Of a stretch of DNA of 64,000 bases, positions 12,901 through 27,200 are shown piece after piece. Under the pieces are notes generated by a model, which searched no databases, was not told the origin of the DNA, and saw nothing but the letters and a program-made list of their open reading frames with translations. The translations under genes were made by a program, and so were the position numbers. Location of the stretch: positions 21,830,975 to 21,894,974 of the forward strand of contig NC_079375.1 in the NCBI RefSeq assembly GCF_021018895.1. Direction: 5' to 3'. Source of the stretch: Seriola aureovittata. Its lineage: Eukaryota > Chordata > Actinopteri > Carangiformes > Carangidae. Every line of letters starts with the position of its first letter. Positions within the stretch are counted from its first letter, which is position 1.

Positions 12901-15900
12901 CTATACTATGACATGTTTTGACATTTTTATGGCTTACTATACTATGACATTTATTAACATTTTTATGCCTTATTATACTATGACGTTTTTTTACATTTTT
13001 TATGACTCAATATAATACGACGTTTTTTGACGTTTTTTTGCCTTACTATTCTATGACGCTATCATGGCTCACTATACTATGACATTTTTTGACGTTTTTA
13101 TGCCTTATTAGACTATGACTTTTTTTGACATTTTTATGCCTTACTATACTATGAAGTTTCTATGCTTTACTATACTATGACGTTTTTTGACATTTTTATG
13201 CCTTATTATACTATGACGTTTTTTGACATTTTTATGCCTTATTATACTATGACGTTTTTATGGCTTCCTATACTATGACGTTTTTTGACATTTTTATGGC
13301 TTACTATACTATGACGTTTTTTGACATTTTTATGCCTTATTATACTATGACGTTTTTATGGCTTCCTATTCTATGACGTTTTTTGAAATTTTTATGCCTC
13401 ATTATACTATGACAATTTTGACGTTTTTATGCCTTACTATACTATGACGTTTTTATGGCTTACTATACTATGACGTTTATTGACATTTTTATGCTTTACT
13501 ATACTATGACATTTATATGGCTTACTATACTATGACGTTTTTTGACATTTTTATGCCTTATTATACTATGACGTTTTTATGGCTTCCTATTCTATGACGT
13601 TTTTTGAAATTTTTATGCCTCATTATACTATGACAATTTTGACGTTTTTATGCTTATTATACTATGACGTTTTTTGACATTTTTATGCCTTATTATACTA
13701 TGACGTTTTTATAGCTTCCTATACTATGACGTTTTTTGACATTTTTATGGCTTATTATACTATGACGTTTTTTGACATTTTTATGCTTTACTATTCTATG
13801 ACGTTTTTATGGCTTACTATACTATGACTTTTTTTGACATTTATTAACATTTTTATGCCTTATTATACTATGACGATTTTTGACGTTATTATGCCTTACT
13901 ATACTATGACCTCTTTTTAAATTTTTTATGACTCAATATAATACGACGTTTTTTGACGTTTTTTTGCCTTACTATACTATGACGCTATCATGGCTCACTA
14001 TAATATGACATTTTTTGACGTTTTTATGCCTTATTATACTATGACTTTTTTTGACATTTTTATGCCTTATTATACTATGAAGTTTTTATGGCTTCTATAC
14101 TATGACGTTTTTTGACATTTTTATGCCTTATTATACTATGACAATTTTGACCTTTTCATGCCTTACTATATGATGACATTTTTAGGCCTTACTATACTAT
14201 GACGTTTTTTGACGTTTTCATGCCTTACTATACTATGACATGTTTTGACATTTTTATGGCTTACTATACTATGACATTTATTAACATTTTTATGCCTTAT
14301 ATACTATGACGTTTTTTTACATTTTTTATGACTCAATATAATACGACGTTTTTTGACGTTTTTTTGCCTTACTATTCTATGACGCTATCATGGCTCACTA
14401 TACTATGACATTTTTTGACGTTTTTATGCCTTATTAGACTATGACTTTTTTTGACATTTTTATGCCTTACTATACTATGAAGTTTCTATGCTTTACTATA
14501 CTATGACGTTTTTTGACATTTATATGCCTTATTATACTATGACGTTTTTTGACATTTTTATGCCTTATTATACTATGACGTTTTTATGGCTTCCTATACT
14601 ATGACGTTTTTTGACATTTTTATGGCTTCCTATACTATGACGTTTTTTGACATTTTTATGCCTTATTATACTATGACGTTTTTATGGCTTCCTATTCTAT
14701 GACGTTTTTTGAAATTTTTATGCCTCATTATACTATGACAATTTTGACGTTTTTATGCCTTACTATACTATGACGTTTTTATGGCTTACTATACTATGAC
14801 GTTTTTTGACATTTTTATGCTTTACTATACTATGACATTTATATGGCTTACTATACTATGACGTTTTTTGACATTTTTATGCCTTATTATACTATGACGT
14901 TTTTATGGCTTCCTATTCTATGACGTTTTTTGAAATTTTTATGCCTCATTATACTATGACAATTTTGACGTTTTTATGCTTATTATACTATGACGTTTTT
15001 TGACATTTTTATGCCTTATTATACTATGACGTTTTTATAGCTTCCTATACTATGACGTTTTTTGACATTTTTATGGCTTATTATACTATGACGTTTTTTG
15101 ACATTTTTATGCTTTACTATTCTATGACGTTTTTATGGCTTACTATACTATGACATTTATTAACATTTTTATGCCTTATTATACTATAACGATTTTTGAC
15201 GTTTTTTGACGTTTTTATGCCTTACTATACTATGACCTCTTTTTAAATTTTTTATGACTCAATATAATACGACGTTTTTTGACGTTTTTTTGCCTTACTA
15301 TACTATGACGCTATCATGGCTCACTATAATATGACATTTTTTGACGTTTTTATGCCTTATTAGACTATGACTTTTTTTGACATTTTTATGCCTTATTATA
15401 CTATGAAGTTTTTTTACATTTTTATGCCTTATTATACTATGACGTTTCTTGACATTTTTATGCCTTACTATACTATGACGTTTTTATGGCTTCCTATACT
15501 ATGACGTTTTTTGACATTTTTATGCCTTATTATACTATGACGTTTTTATAGCTTCCTATACTATGACGTTTTTTGACATTTTTATGGCTTATTATACTAT
15601 GACGTTTTTTGACATTTTTATGCTTTACTATTCTATGACGTTTTTATGGCTTACTATACTATGACATTTATTAACATTTTTATGCCTTATATACTATGAC
15701 GTTTTTTGACGTTTTTATGCCTTACTATACTATGACCTCTTTTTAAATTTTTTATGACTCAATATAATACGACGTTTTTTGACGTTTTTTTGCCTTACTA
15801 TACTATGATGCTATCATGGCTCACTATACTATGACATTTTTTGACGTTTTTATGCCTTATTAGACTATGACGTTTTTTGACATTTTTATGACTTACTATA

Positions 15901-18900
15901 CTATGACGTTTTTACGGCTTACTATACTATGACATTTTTTGACGTTTTTATGACTTACTATACTATGACGTTTTTTGACATTTTTAGGCCTTACTATACT
16001 ATGACGTTTTTTGACGTTTTTATGCGTTACTATACTATGACATTTTTTGACGTTTTACGGCTTACTATACTATGACGCTATCATGGCTCACTATACTATG
16101 ACATTTTTTTCACGTTTTTATGCCTTATTATAGTATGACGTTTTTTGACATTTTTATGGCTTATTATACTATGACGTTTTTTGACATTTTTAGGCCTTAC
16201 TATACTATGACGTTTTTATGGCTTCCTATACTATGACGTTTTTTGACATTTTTATGCCTTATTATATTATGACGTTTTTTGACATTTTTATGCCTTACTA
16301 TACTATGACGTTTTTATGGCTTCCTATACTATGACGTTTTTTGACATTTTTATGCCTTATTATACTATGACAATTTTGACCTTTTCATGCCTTACTATAT
16401 GATGACATTTTTAGGCCTTACTATACTATGACGTTTTTTGACGTTTTCATGCCTTACTATACTATGACATGTTTTGACATTTTTATGGCTTACTATACTA
16501 TGACATTTATTAACATTTTTATGCCTTATTATACTATGACGTTTTTTTACATTTTTTATGACTCAATATAATACGACGTTTTTTGACGTTTTTTTGCCTT
16601 ACTATACTATGACGCTATCATGGCTCACTATACTATGACATTTTTTGACGTTTTTATGCCTTATTAGACTATGACTTTTTTTGACATTTTTATGCCTTAC
16701 TATACTATGACGTTTCTATGCTTTACTATACTATGACGTTTTTTGACATTTATATGCCTTATTATACTATGACGTTTTTTGACATTTTTATGCCTTATTA
16801 TACTATGACGTTTTTATGGCTTCCTATACTATGACGTTTTTTGACATTTTTATGGTTTCCTATACTATGACGTTTTTTGACATTTTTATGCCTTATTATA
16901 CTATGACGTTTTTATGGCTTCCTATTCTATGACGTTTTTTGACGTTTTTTGAAATTTTTATGCCTCATTATACTATGACAATTTTGACGTTTTTATGCCT
17001 TACTATACTATGACGTTTTTATGGCTTACTATACTATGACGTTTATTGACATTTTTATGCTTTACTATACTATGACATTTATATGGCTTACTATACTATG
17101 ACGTTTTTTGACATTTTTATGCCTTATTATACTATGACGTTTTTATGGCTTCCTATTCTATGACGTTTTTTGAAATTTTTATGCCTCATTATACTATGAC
17201 AATTTTGACGTTTTTATGCCTTATTATACTATGACGTTTTTTGACATTTTTATGCCTTATTATACTATGACGTTTTTATAGCTTCCTATACTATGACGTT
17301 TTTTGACATTTTTATGGCTTATTATACAATGACGTTTTTTGACATTTTTATGCTTTACTATTCTATGACGTTTTTATGGCTTACTATACTATGACATTTA
17401 TTAACATTTTTATGCCTTATTATACTATGACGATTTTTGACGTTATTATGCCTTACTATACTATGACCTCTTTTTAAATTTTTTATGACTCAATATAATA
17501 CGACGTTTTTTGACGTTTTTTTGCCTTACTATACTATGATGCTATCATGGCTCACTATACTATGACATTTTTTGACGTTTTTATGCCTTATTAGACTATG
17601 ACTTTTTTTGACATTTTTATGCCTTATTATACTATGACGTTTTTTGAAATTTTTATGCCTTATTATACTATGACGTTTTTTGACATTTTTATGACTTACT
17701 ATACTATGACGTTTTTACGGCTTACTATACTATGACATTTTTTGACGTTTTTATGACTTACTATACTATGACGTTTTTTGACATTTTTAGGCCTTACTAT
17801 AGTATGACGTTTTTTGACGTTTTTATGCGTTACTATACTATGACATTTTTTGACGTTTTACGGCTTACTATACTATGACGTTTTTATGGCTTACTATACT
17901 ATGACATTTTTTTCACGTTTTTATGCCTTATTATACTATGACGTTTTTTGACATTTTTATGGCTTATTATACTATGACGTTTTTTGACATTTTTAGGCCT
18001 TACTATACTATGACGTTTATTGACATTTTTATGGCTTCCTATACTATGACGTTTTTTGACATTTTTATGCCTTATTATATTATGACGTTTTTTGACATTT
18101 TTATGCCTTACTATACTATGACGTTTTTATGGCTTACTATACTATGACGTTTTACGGCTTACTATACTATGACGTTTTACGGCTTACTATACTATGACGT
18201 TTTTTGACATTTTTATGCCTTATTATACTATGACAATTTTGACCTTTTCGTGCCTTACTATATGATGACATTTTTAGGCCTTACTATACTATGACGTTTT
18301 TTGACGTTTTTATGGCTTCCTATACTATGACGTTTTTTGACATTTTTATGCCTTATTATACTATGACAATTTTGACCTTTTCGTGCCTTACTATATGATG
18401 ACATTTTTAGGCCTTACTATACTATGACGTTTTTTGACGTTTTTATGGCTTACTATACTATGACATTTATTAACATTTTTATGCCTTATTATACTATGAC
18501 GTTTTTTTACATTTTTTATGACTCAATATAATACGACGTTTTTTGACGTTTTTTTGCCTTACTATACTATGATGCTATCATGGCTCACTATACTATGACA
18601 TTTTTTGACGTTTTTATGCCTTATTAGACTATGACGTTTTTATAGCTTCCTATACTATGACGTTTTTTGACATTTTTATGGCTTATTATACAATGACGTT
18701 TTTTGACATTTTTATGCTTTACTATTCTATGACGTTTTTATGGCTTACTATACTATGACATTTATTAACATTTTTATGCCTTATTATACTATGACGATTT
18801 TTGACCTTTTTATGCCTTACTATACTATGACCTCTTTTTAAATTTTTTATGACTCAATATAATACGACGTTTTTTGACGTTTTTTTGCCTTACTATACTA

Positions 18901-20287
18901 TGATGCTATCATGGCTCACTATACTATGACATTTTTTGACGTTTTTATGCCTTATTAGACTATGACTTTTTTTGACATTTTTATGCCTTATTATACTATG
19001 ACGTTTTTTGAAATTTTTATGCCTTATTATACTATGACGTTATTTGACATTTTTATGACTTACTATACTATGACGTTTTTACGGCTTACTATACTATGAC
19101 ATTTTTTGACGTTTTTATGACTTACTATACTATGACGTTTTTTGACATTTTTAGGCCTTACTATAGTATGACGTTTTTTGACGTTTTTATGCGTTACTAT
19201 ACTATGACATTTTTTGACGTTTTACGGCTTACTATACTATGACGCTATCATGGCTCACTATACTATGACATTTTTTTCACGTTTTTATGCCTTATTATAC
19301 TATGACGTTTTTTGACATTTTTATGGCTTATTATACTATGACGTTTTTTGACATTTTTAGGCCTTACTATACTATGACGTTTTTATGGCTTCCTATACTA
19401 TGACGTTTTTTTGACATTTTTATGCCTTATTATATTATGACGTTTTTTGACATTTTTATGCCTTACTATACTATGACGTATTATGGCTTACTATACTATG
19501 ACGTTTTTACGGCTTACTATACTATGACGTTTTCACGGCTTCCTATACTATGACGTTTTTTGACATTTTTATGCCTTATTATACTATGACAATTTTGACC
19601 TTTTCGTGCCTTACTATATGATGACATTTTTAGGCCTTACTATACTATGACGTTTTTTGACGTTTTTATGGCTTCCTATACTATGACGTTTTTTGACATT
19701 TTTATGCCTTATTATACTATGACAATTTTGACCTTTTCGTGCCTTACTATATGATGACATTTTTAGGCCTTACTATACTATGACGTTTTTTGACGTTTTT
19801 ATGGCTTACTATACTATGACATTTATTAACATTTTTATGCTTATTATACTATGACGTTTTTTTACATTTTTATGACTCAATATAATACGACGTTTTTTGA
19901 CGTTTTTTTGCCTTACTATACTATGATGCTATCATGGCTCACTATACTATGACATTTTTTGACGTTTTTATGCCTTATTAGACTATGACTTTTTTTGACA
20001 TTTTTATGCCTTACTATACTATGACGTTTTTACGGCTTACTATACTATGACGTTTTTCGGCTTACTATACTATGACTTTTATTGACGTTTTTATGCCTTA
20101 CTATACTATGACGTCTTTTGACATTTTTATTAACATACTATACTATCATGTTTTTTGAAATTTTTATGCCTTACATACTATAACGTGTTTATGCCTTACT
20201 ATACTATCATGTTTTTATGATTTATCATACTATGGCCTTTTTTCTATGATTTTATGCCTTACTATGCTATGACGTTTTTTTTTTGTG
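6955..20287. repeat. Minisatellite array 1 (36-bp and 26-bp units), ~13.3 kb
   Basis: The whole interval is head-to-tail copies of one T-rich unit. A representative 36-bp monomer is 10163-10198 (starts TTACTATACTATGACG). A 26-bp form, for example 10235-10260, lacks the 10-bp stretch containing the second TGAC. Roughly 400 monomers are present. Monomers vary at a CpG (GACG versus GACA) and in the linker (GCC, GGC, GAC). Larger blocks recur: an anchor beginning ATGACTCAATATAA occurs 14 times, with repeated spacings near 926, 400 and 1326 bp. No gene, spacer structure or transposase is present. The 12-residue repeat proteins encoded by 36-bp runs are translation artefacts of the unit length. Confidence 0.95.
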
Positions 20288-21104
20288 CAAATGTGTTCTC
20301 TCAAATATTGGTAGGGACACTTCTGTGCTCCCAAAATATATATAGGGACATGTCCGTACTGTCCATATGCAAACTTCAGCCCTCGATTTGAATTATGATA
20401 AAATGAATCGTCCCATTTAAATGAATAAACTAAAACTAAAACTGACTGTTGTTTTTCACACTCAAAGTTATCTTGACTGATACAATACCATATTTCTCCT
20501 AACAGATTTGTCATCTGTGTCGTTGGGCACAACTGCAACGTTGCAGTCCTACACACCAGGAGAGATGGACAGAGAAAAGTCAGACTTCAGCAAAAAGGTC
20601 CAGCACATTTTTATTTTACTCACAGGATCCACAGGGGTGATGAAAACAGACTAATCTTCCTTTTACTTCCATTTGAGCAATAAAAATAAAGCACCAAAAG
20701 AAAGAATATCTCAATCTCAGTGGAGACAAAGATTAATTCCAGCACAGCATCACATGGCAGACTGCTTTAGTTTCACAACACATGATCACAGATGACTGGC
20801 AGTTAGCATCATGCTACGTTAGTTGCTAAAGGCCCTACTGCCAAAAGTGGGGAATTATAGGATTAGGCCACTGCAGTCCATAAAACCCTTCCCTCTGAAC
20901 TTTTCACCCAGTGGTTTGTGTGCGCTTCCTTTTATGTGCAGATAGCAATCCATTAAATCACACAGTAACTAAATCACTAGCAGTCTCATATCAGTGACCG
21001 CTAGCTGTTGAGGACAATGATTGTCACTTTGTCAAAGTGAGGACTTTGAACACACACAACTCTGCTAATTCACAGAGGAATTTCAACAAGCCAGAGCCTG
21101 ACAG
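20288..21104. other. Spacer between array 1 and UGT copy B
   Basis: Unique sequence resumes after the last monomer. A 108-codon minus-strand frame (20230-20556) straddles the array edge and resembles nothing known. From about 20930 rightwards the sequence becomes alignable, with indels, to the upstream region of UGT copy A (from about 2220), marking the left part of the duplicated block. No independent gene is visible. Confidence 0.5.
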
Positions 21105-21251
21105 AGCAGTCTGAGGGGAGGGAAAGGTTTACAGGAGCATTCAGAGCACAGAGTAGGGGGCGTTTTCTTGATCCGTTTTGTTCTTCACTTTACCCCACTT
21201 TTTTCTCTGCGTTGGATTCAATGGGGTGTAGACACTGAGGAAGAGAGAACA
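21105..21251 (+). promoter_or_regulatory. Promoter-proximal block of UGT copy B
   Basis: Near-identical to 2385-2539. The block ends at the ATG at 21252. An in-frame ATG lies upstream at 21168, but the corresponding sequence of copy A is not open in that frame, so 21252 is preferred as the start; it aligns with the copy A start and is followed by the hydrophobic signal peptide. Confidence 0.45.
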
Positions 21252-24200
21252 ATGTGGAAAGCAACAGTGTTTGTGTTCCTGTTGCTAAACATGGATATGC
21301 AGGTGAATGGTGCTGATAAGACGAGAGGGTCTGCTGCAGGAAAGTCCGGGCCAGAGGAAAAGACAAAGACAAAAGAGGCTGAAGCCAGTGACACCATTCT
21401 TGCAAATGACACTGCTCCTTCTTCTTCTTCTTCTTCTTCTTCTTCTTCTTCTTTCTTGGGTAACTTGCTGGTGGTACCCATGGATGGAAGTCACTGGGTG
21501 GGTATGAAGGCCATTGCCCAAGAAATGGGTCGCCGTGGACACCGGGTCACCGTGGTGATACCAGAGGTCAGCATACGGATGGGTCCAGGGAAATACTACG
21601 ACACTGTGATCCATCCTGTTCCTTATGACCGGGCTTATGTTGATTCTGTGATGTCCGCACATAAAGACATGATGCAAAAATCTTCACAGTCATTCATGGA
21701 GAGGACAAAGAAACGATTCTCCCACATTCTGAAAATTATAGACTTAATCCATGGAACTGCAGAGAGTCTACTGTTCAATGACAGTCTCATCTCACATCTG
21801 GCACAGCAGGTGAGTGCAAACACAAAGGCTGAACATCAGGATTAACTCTAAAAATACAAAACAATCGCCTTGCACTTCTTTTCTGAATTTGTGTGAGATT
21901 TATTGGGACTGTGTCTATTACTCTGGATGTGTTTTTTGGGCTATTGCTGTGTTTGATTGCACTGTACTGTACTATACTATGACATTTTTTGACGTTTTTA
22001 GGACTTATTATACTATGAGGTTTTTTGACATTTTTATGCCTTATTATACTATGATATTTTTTGACATTTTTATGCCTTACTATACTATGACGTTTTTACG
22101 GCTTACTATACTATGACGTTTTTACGCCTTACTATACTATGATATTTTTTGAAATTTTTATGCCTTACTATACTATGACATTTTATGGCTTACTATACTA
22201 TGACGTTTTTTGACATTTTTATGCCTTATTATACTATGATATTTTTTGAAATTTTTATGCCTTACTATACTATGACATTTTATGGCTTACTGTACTATGA
22301 CGTTTTTACAGCTTACTATACTATGACATTTTTTGACGTTTTTATGCCTTACTATACTATGACGTTTTTTGACATTTTTATGCTTTACTATATCATGACG
22401 TTTTTTGACATTTTTATGCCTTATTATACTATCACGTTTTTATGGCTTCCTATTCTATGACGTTTTTTGACATTTTTATGCCTTACTATACTATGACGTT
22501 TTTATGGCTTCCTATACTATGACGTTTTTTGACATTTTTATGCCTTATTATACTATGACGTTTTTATGGCTTATTATACTATGACAATTTTGACATTTTT
22601 ATGCTTTACTATATCATGACGTTTTTTGACATTTTTATGCCTTATTATACTATCACGTTTTTATGGCTTCCTATTCTATGACGTTTTTTGACATTTTTAT
22701 GCCTTATTATACTATGACGTTTTTTGACATTTTTATGCCTTATTATACTATGACGTTTTTATGGCTTATTATACTATGACAATTTTGACATTTTTATGCT
22801 TATTATACTATGATATTTTTTGAAATTTTTATGCCTTACTATGCTATGACGTTTTTTTGACGTTTTTTGACATTTTTATGCCTTACTATACTATGACGCT
22901 ATCATGGCTCACTATACTATGACATTTTTTGACGTTTTTTTGACGTTTTTATGCCTTATTATACTTTGACGTTTTTTGACATTTTTATGCCTTACTATAC
23001 TATGACGTTTTTATGGCTTACTATACTATGACATTTATTAACATTTTTATGCCTTATTATAGTATGACGATTTTTGACGTTTTTATGCCTTATTATACTT
23101 TGACGTTTTTTGACATTTTTATGCCTTACTATACTATGACGTTTTTATAGCTTCCTATACTATGACGTTTATTGACATTTTTATGGCTTATTATACTATG
23201 ACGTTTTTTGACATTTTTATGCCTTACTATACTATGACGTTTTTATGGCTTACTATACTATGACATTTATTAACATTTTTATGCCTTATTATACTATGAC
23301 GTTTTTTGACATTTTTATGCCTTATTATACTATGACGTTTTTTGACATTTTTATGCCTTATTATACTATCACGTTTTTATGGCTTCCTATTCTATGACGT
23401 TTTTTGACATTTTTATGCCTTATTATACTATGACAATTTTGACCTTTTTATGCCTTACTATATTATGACGTTTTTATGACTTACTATACTATGACGTTTT
23501 TTGACATTTTTATGCGTTACTATACTATGACATTTTTTGACGTTTTTACGGCTTACTATACTATGACGCTATCATGGCTCACTATACTATGACATTTTTT
23601 GACGTTTTTATGCCTTATTATACTTTGACGTTTTTTGACATTTTTATGCCTTACTATACTATGACGTTTTTATGGCTTACTATACTATGATATTTATTAA
23701 CATTTTTATGCCTTATTATAGTATGACGATTTTTGACCTTTTTATGCCTTATTATACTTTGACGTTTTTTGACATTTTTATGCCTTACTATACTATGACG
23801 TTTTTATAGCTTCCTATACTATGACGTTTATTGACATTTTTATGGCTTATTATACTATGACGTTTTTTGACATTTTTATGCCTTACTATACTATGACGTT
23901 TTTATGGCTTACTATACTATGACATTTATTAACATTTTTATGCCTTATTATACTATGACGTTTTTTGACATTTTTATGCCTTATTATACTATGACGTTTT
24001 TTGACATTTTTATGCCTTATTATACTATGACGTTTTTATGGCTTCCTATACCATGACGTTTTTTGACATTTTTATGCCTTATTATACTATGACGTTTTTA
24101 TGGCTTCCTATTCTATGACGTTTTTTGACATTTTTATGCCTTATTATACTATGACAATTTTGACATTTTTATGGCTTACTATACTATGACGTTTTTTGAC

Positions 24201-27200
24201 ATTTTTATGCCTTATTATACTATGACAATTTTGACCTTTTTATGCCTTACTATACTATGACGTTTTTATGGCTTCCTATACTATGACGTTTTTTGACATT
24301 TTTATGCCTTACTATACTATGACGTTTTTATGGCTTACAATACTATGACGTTTTTACGGCTTACTATACTATGACATTATTTTACGTTTTTATGACTTAC
24401 TATACTATGACGTTTTTATGACTTACTATAGTATGACGTTTTTTGACATTTTTATGCCTTACTATACTATGACGTTTTATGGCTTACTATACTATGACGT
24501 TTTTACAGCTTACTATACTATGACATTATTTTACGTTTTTATGACTTATTATACTATGACAATTTTGACATTTTTATGCTTTACTATATCATGACGTTTT
24601 TTGACATTTTTATGCCTTATTATACTATCACGTTTTTATGGCTTCCTATTCTATGACGTTTTTTGACATTTTTATGCCTTATTATACTATGACAATTTTG
24701 ACCTTTTTATGCCTTACTATATTATGACGTTTTTATGACTTACTATACTATGACGTTTTTATGACTTACTATACTATGACGTTTTTTGACATTTTTATGC
24801 GTTACTATACTATGACATTTTTTGACGTTTTTACGGCTTACTATACTATGACGCTATCATGGCTCACTATACTATGACATTTTTTGACGTTTTTATGCCT
24901 TATTATACTTTGACGTTTTTTGACATTTTTATGCCTTACTATACTATGACGTTTTTATGGCTTACTATACTATGATATTTATTAACATTTTTATGCCTTA
25001 TTATAGTATGACGATTTTTGACCTTTTTATGCCTTATTATACTTTGACGTTTTTTGACATTTTTATGCCTTACTATACTATGACGTTTTTATAGCTTCCT
25101 ATACTATGACGTTTATTGACATTTTTATGGCTTATTATACTATGACGTTTTTTGACATTTTTATGCCTTACTATACTATGACGTTTTTATGGCTTACTAT
25201 ACTATGACATTTATTAACATTTTTATGCCTTATTATACTATGACGTTTTTTGACATTTTTATGCCTTATTATACTATGACGTTTTTTGACATTTTTATGC
25301 CTTATTATACTATGACGTTTTTATGGCTTCCTATACCATGACGTTTTTTGACATTTTTATGCCTTATTATACTATGACGTTTTTATGGCTTCCTATTCTA
25401 TGACGTTTTTTGACATTTTTATGCCTTATTATACTATGACGTTTTTATGGCTTCCTATTCTATGACGTTTTTTGACATTTTTATGCCTTATTATACTATG
25501 ACAATTTTGACCTTTTTATGCCTTACTATACTATGACGTTTTTATGGCTTCCTATACTATGACGTTTTTTGACATTTTTATGCCTTACTATACTATGACG
25601 TTTTATGGCTTACAATACTATGACGTTTTTACGGCTTACTATACTATGACATTATTTTACGTTTTTATGACTTACTATACTATGACGTTTTTATGACTTA
25701 CTATAGTATGACGTTTTTTGACATTTTTATGCCTTACTATACTATGACGTTTTATGGCTTACTATACTATGACGTTTTTACGGCTTACTATACTATGACA
25801 TTATTTTACGTTTTTATGACTTATTATACTATGACGTTTTTATGACTTACTATACTATGAGATTTTTTGACATTTTTATGCCTTATTATACTATAACGTT
25901 TTTTGACGTTTTTATGACTTACTATACTATGAGGTTTTTTTACATTTTTATGCTTTACTATACTATGATGTTTTTTGACGTTTTTATGGCTTCCTAAACC
26001 ATGACGTTTTTTGACATTTTTATGCCTTATTATACTATGACGTTTTTATGGCTTCCTATTCTATGACGTTTTTTGACATTTTTATGCCTTATTATACTAT
26101 GACGTATTATGGCTTACTATACTATGACGTTTTTACGGCTTACTATACTATGACGTTTTCACGGCTTACTATACTATGACATTTTTTGACGTTTTTATGA
26201 CTTACTATACTATGAGGTTTTTTGACATTTTTATGCTTTACTATACTATGACGTGTTTTGACATTTTTATGCCTTATTATACTATGACGTTTTTATGGCT
26301 TCCTATACTATGACGTTTTTTGACATTTTTATGCCTTATTATACTATGAAGTTTTTATGGCTTCCTATTCTATGACGTTTTTTCACATTTTTATGCCTTA
26401 TTATACTATGACAATTTTGACCTTTTTATGCCTTATTATACTATGACGTATTATGGCTTACTATACTATGACGTTTTTGAGGCTTACTATACTATGACGT
26501 TTTTACGGCTTACTATACTATGAGATTTTTTGTCGTTTTACGACATATACGTCATATAGACGACTTACTATACTATGAGGTTTTTTACATTTTTATGCCT
26601 TATTATACTATGACATTTTTTGACATTTTTATGACTTAATATAATGTGACTTTTTTTGACGTTTTTATGCCTTACTAAGTTGTTTATGTGACTGTGAACA
26701 AACCCTGACGTGGTCGTGAGATAAGTTCTGTGACACAAATTTTGTATTGCAGAGTAACTATAGCTGTCCCATACATACGAAGTACAGTATTCTCTGAAAT
26801 GTAATGAAGTTGAAAGTACTCTCTTTGCTTTTTTGATAACTTGCTTGAAAAAATGAATGAGAGAGAAGGATAGTGGGAGCTGACATGCATCCTTTATTCT
26901 GTATGAGCTACAGATGAGAATATGAAGGAGAAGAAACAGTGAATTTTCTTAATTACTACTCAGATACTACAGAAGATTCATCCCTCTTTTTCCTCCCCTC
27001 CTTCTTACTCTTTTACTCTGCAGGGCTTTGATGCCGTGTTGACAGACCCCATGGTGCCCACAGGCTCATTAATAGCTCGGAAATTAGGTGAGTTCTGATC
27101 CACTGGGATTATCTGTGTGCTTGTACATCTGCACATTTTCTCACCTCTCATTGCTAAATCATTTCAGGTATCCCCACTATTAATTTGTTGAGAGGTATTC

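Noticed and set aside
21814..22460. Open frames running from UGT copy B intron 1 into the satellite
   Set aside because: They lie beyond the clear donor at 21810 and read satellite monomers; they are artefacts.
6955..26676. CRISPR-like array
   Set aside because: Repeats are contiguous with no unique spacers, monomers vary, and the genome is a vertebrate.
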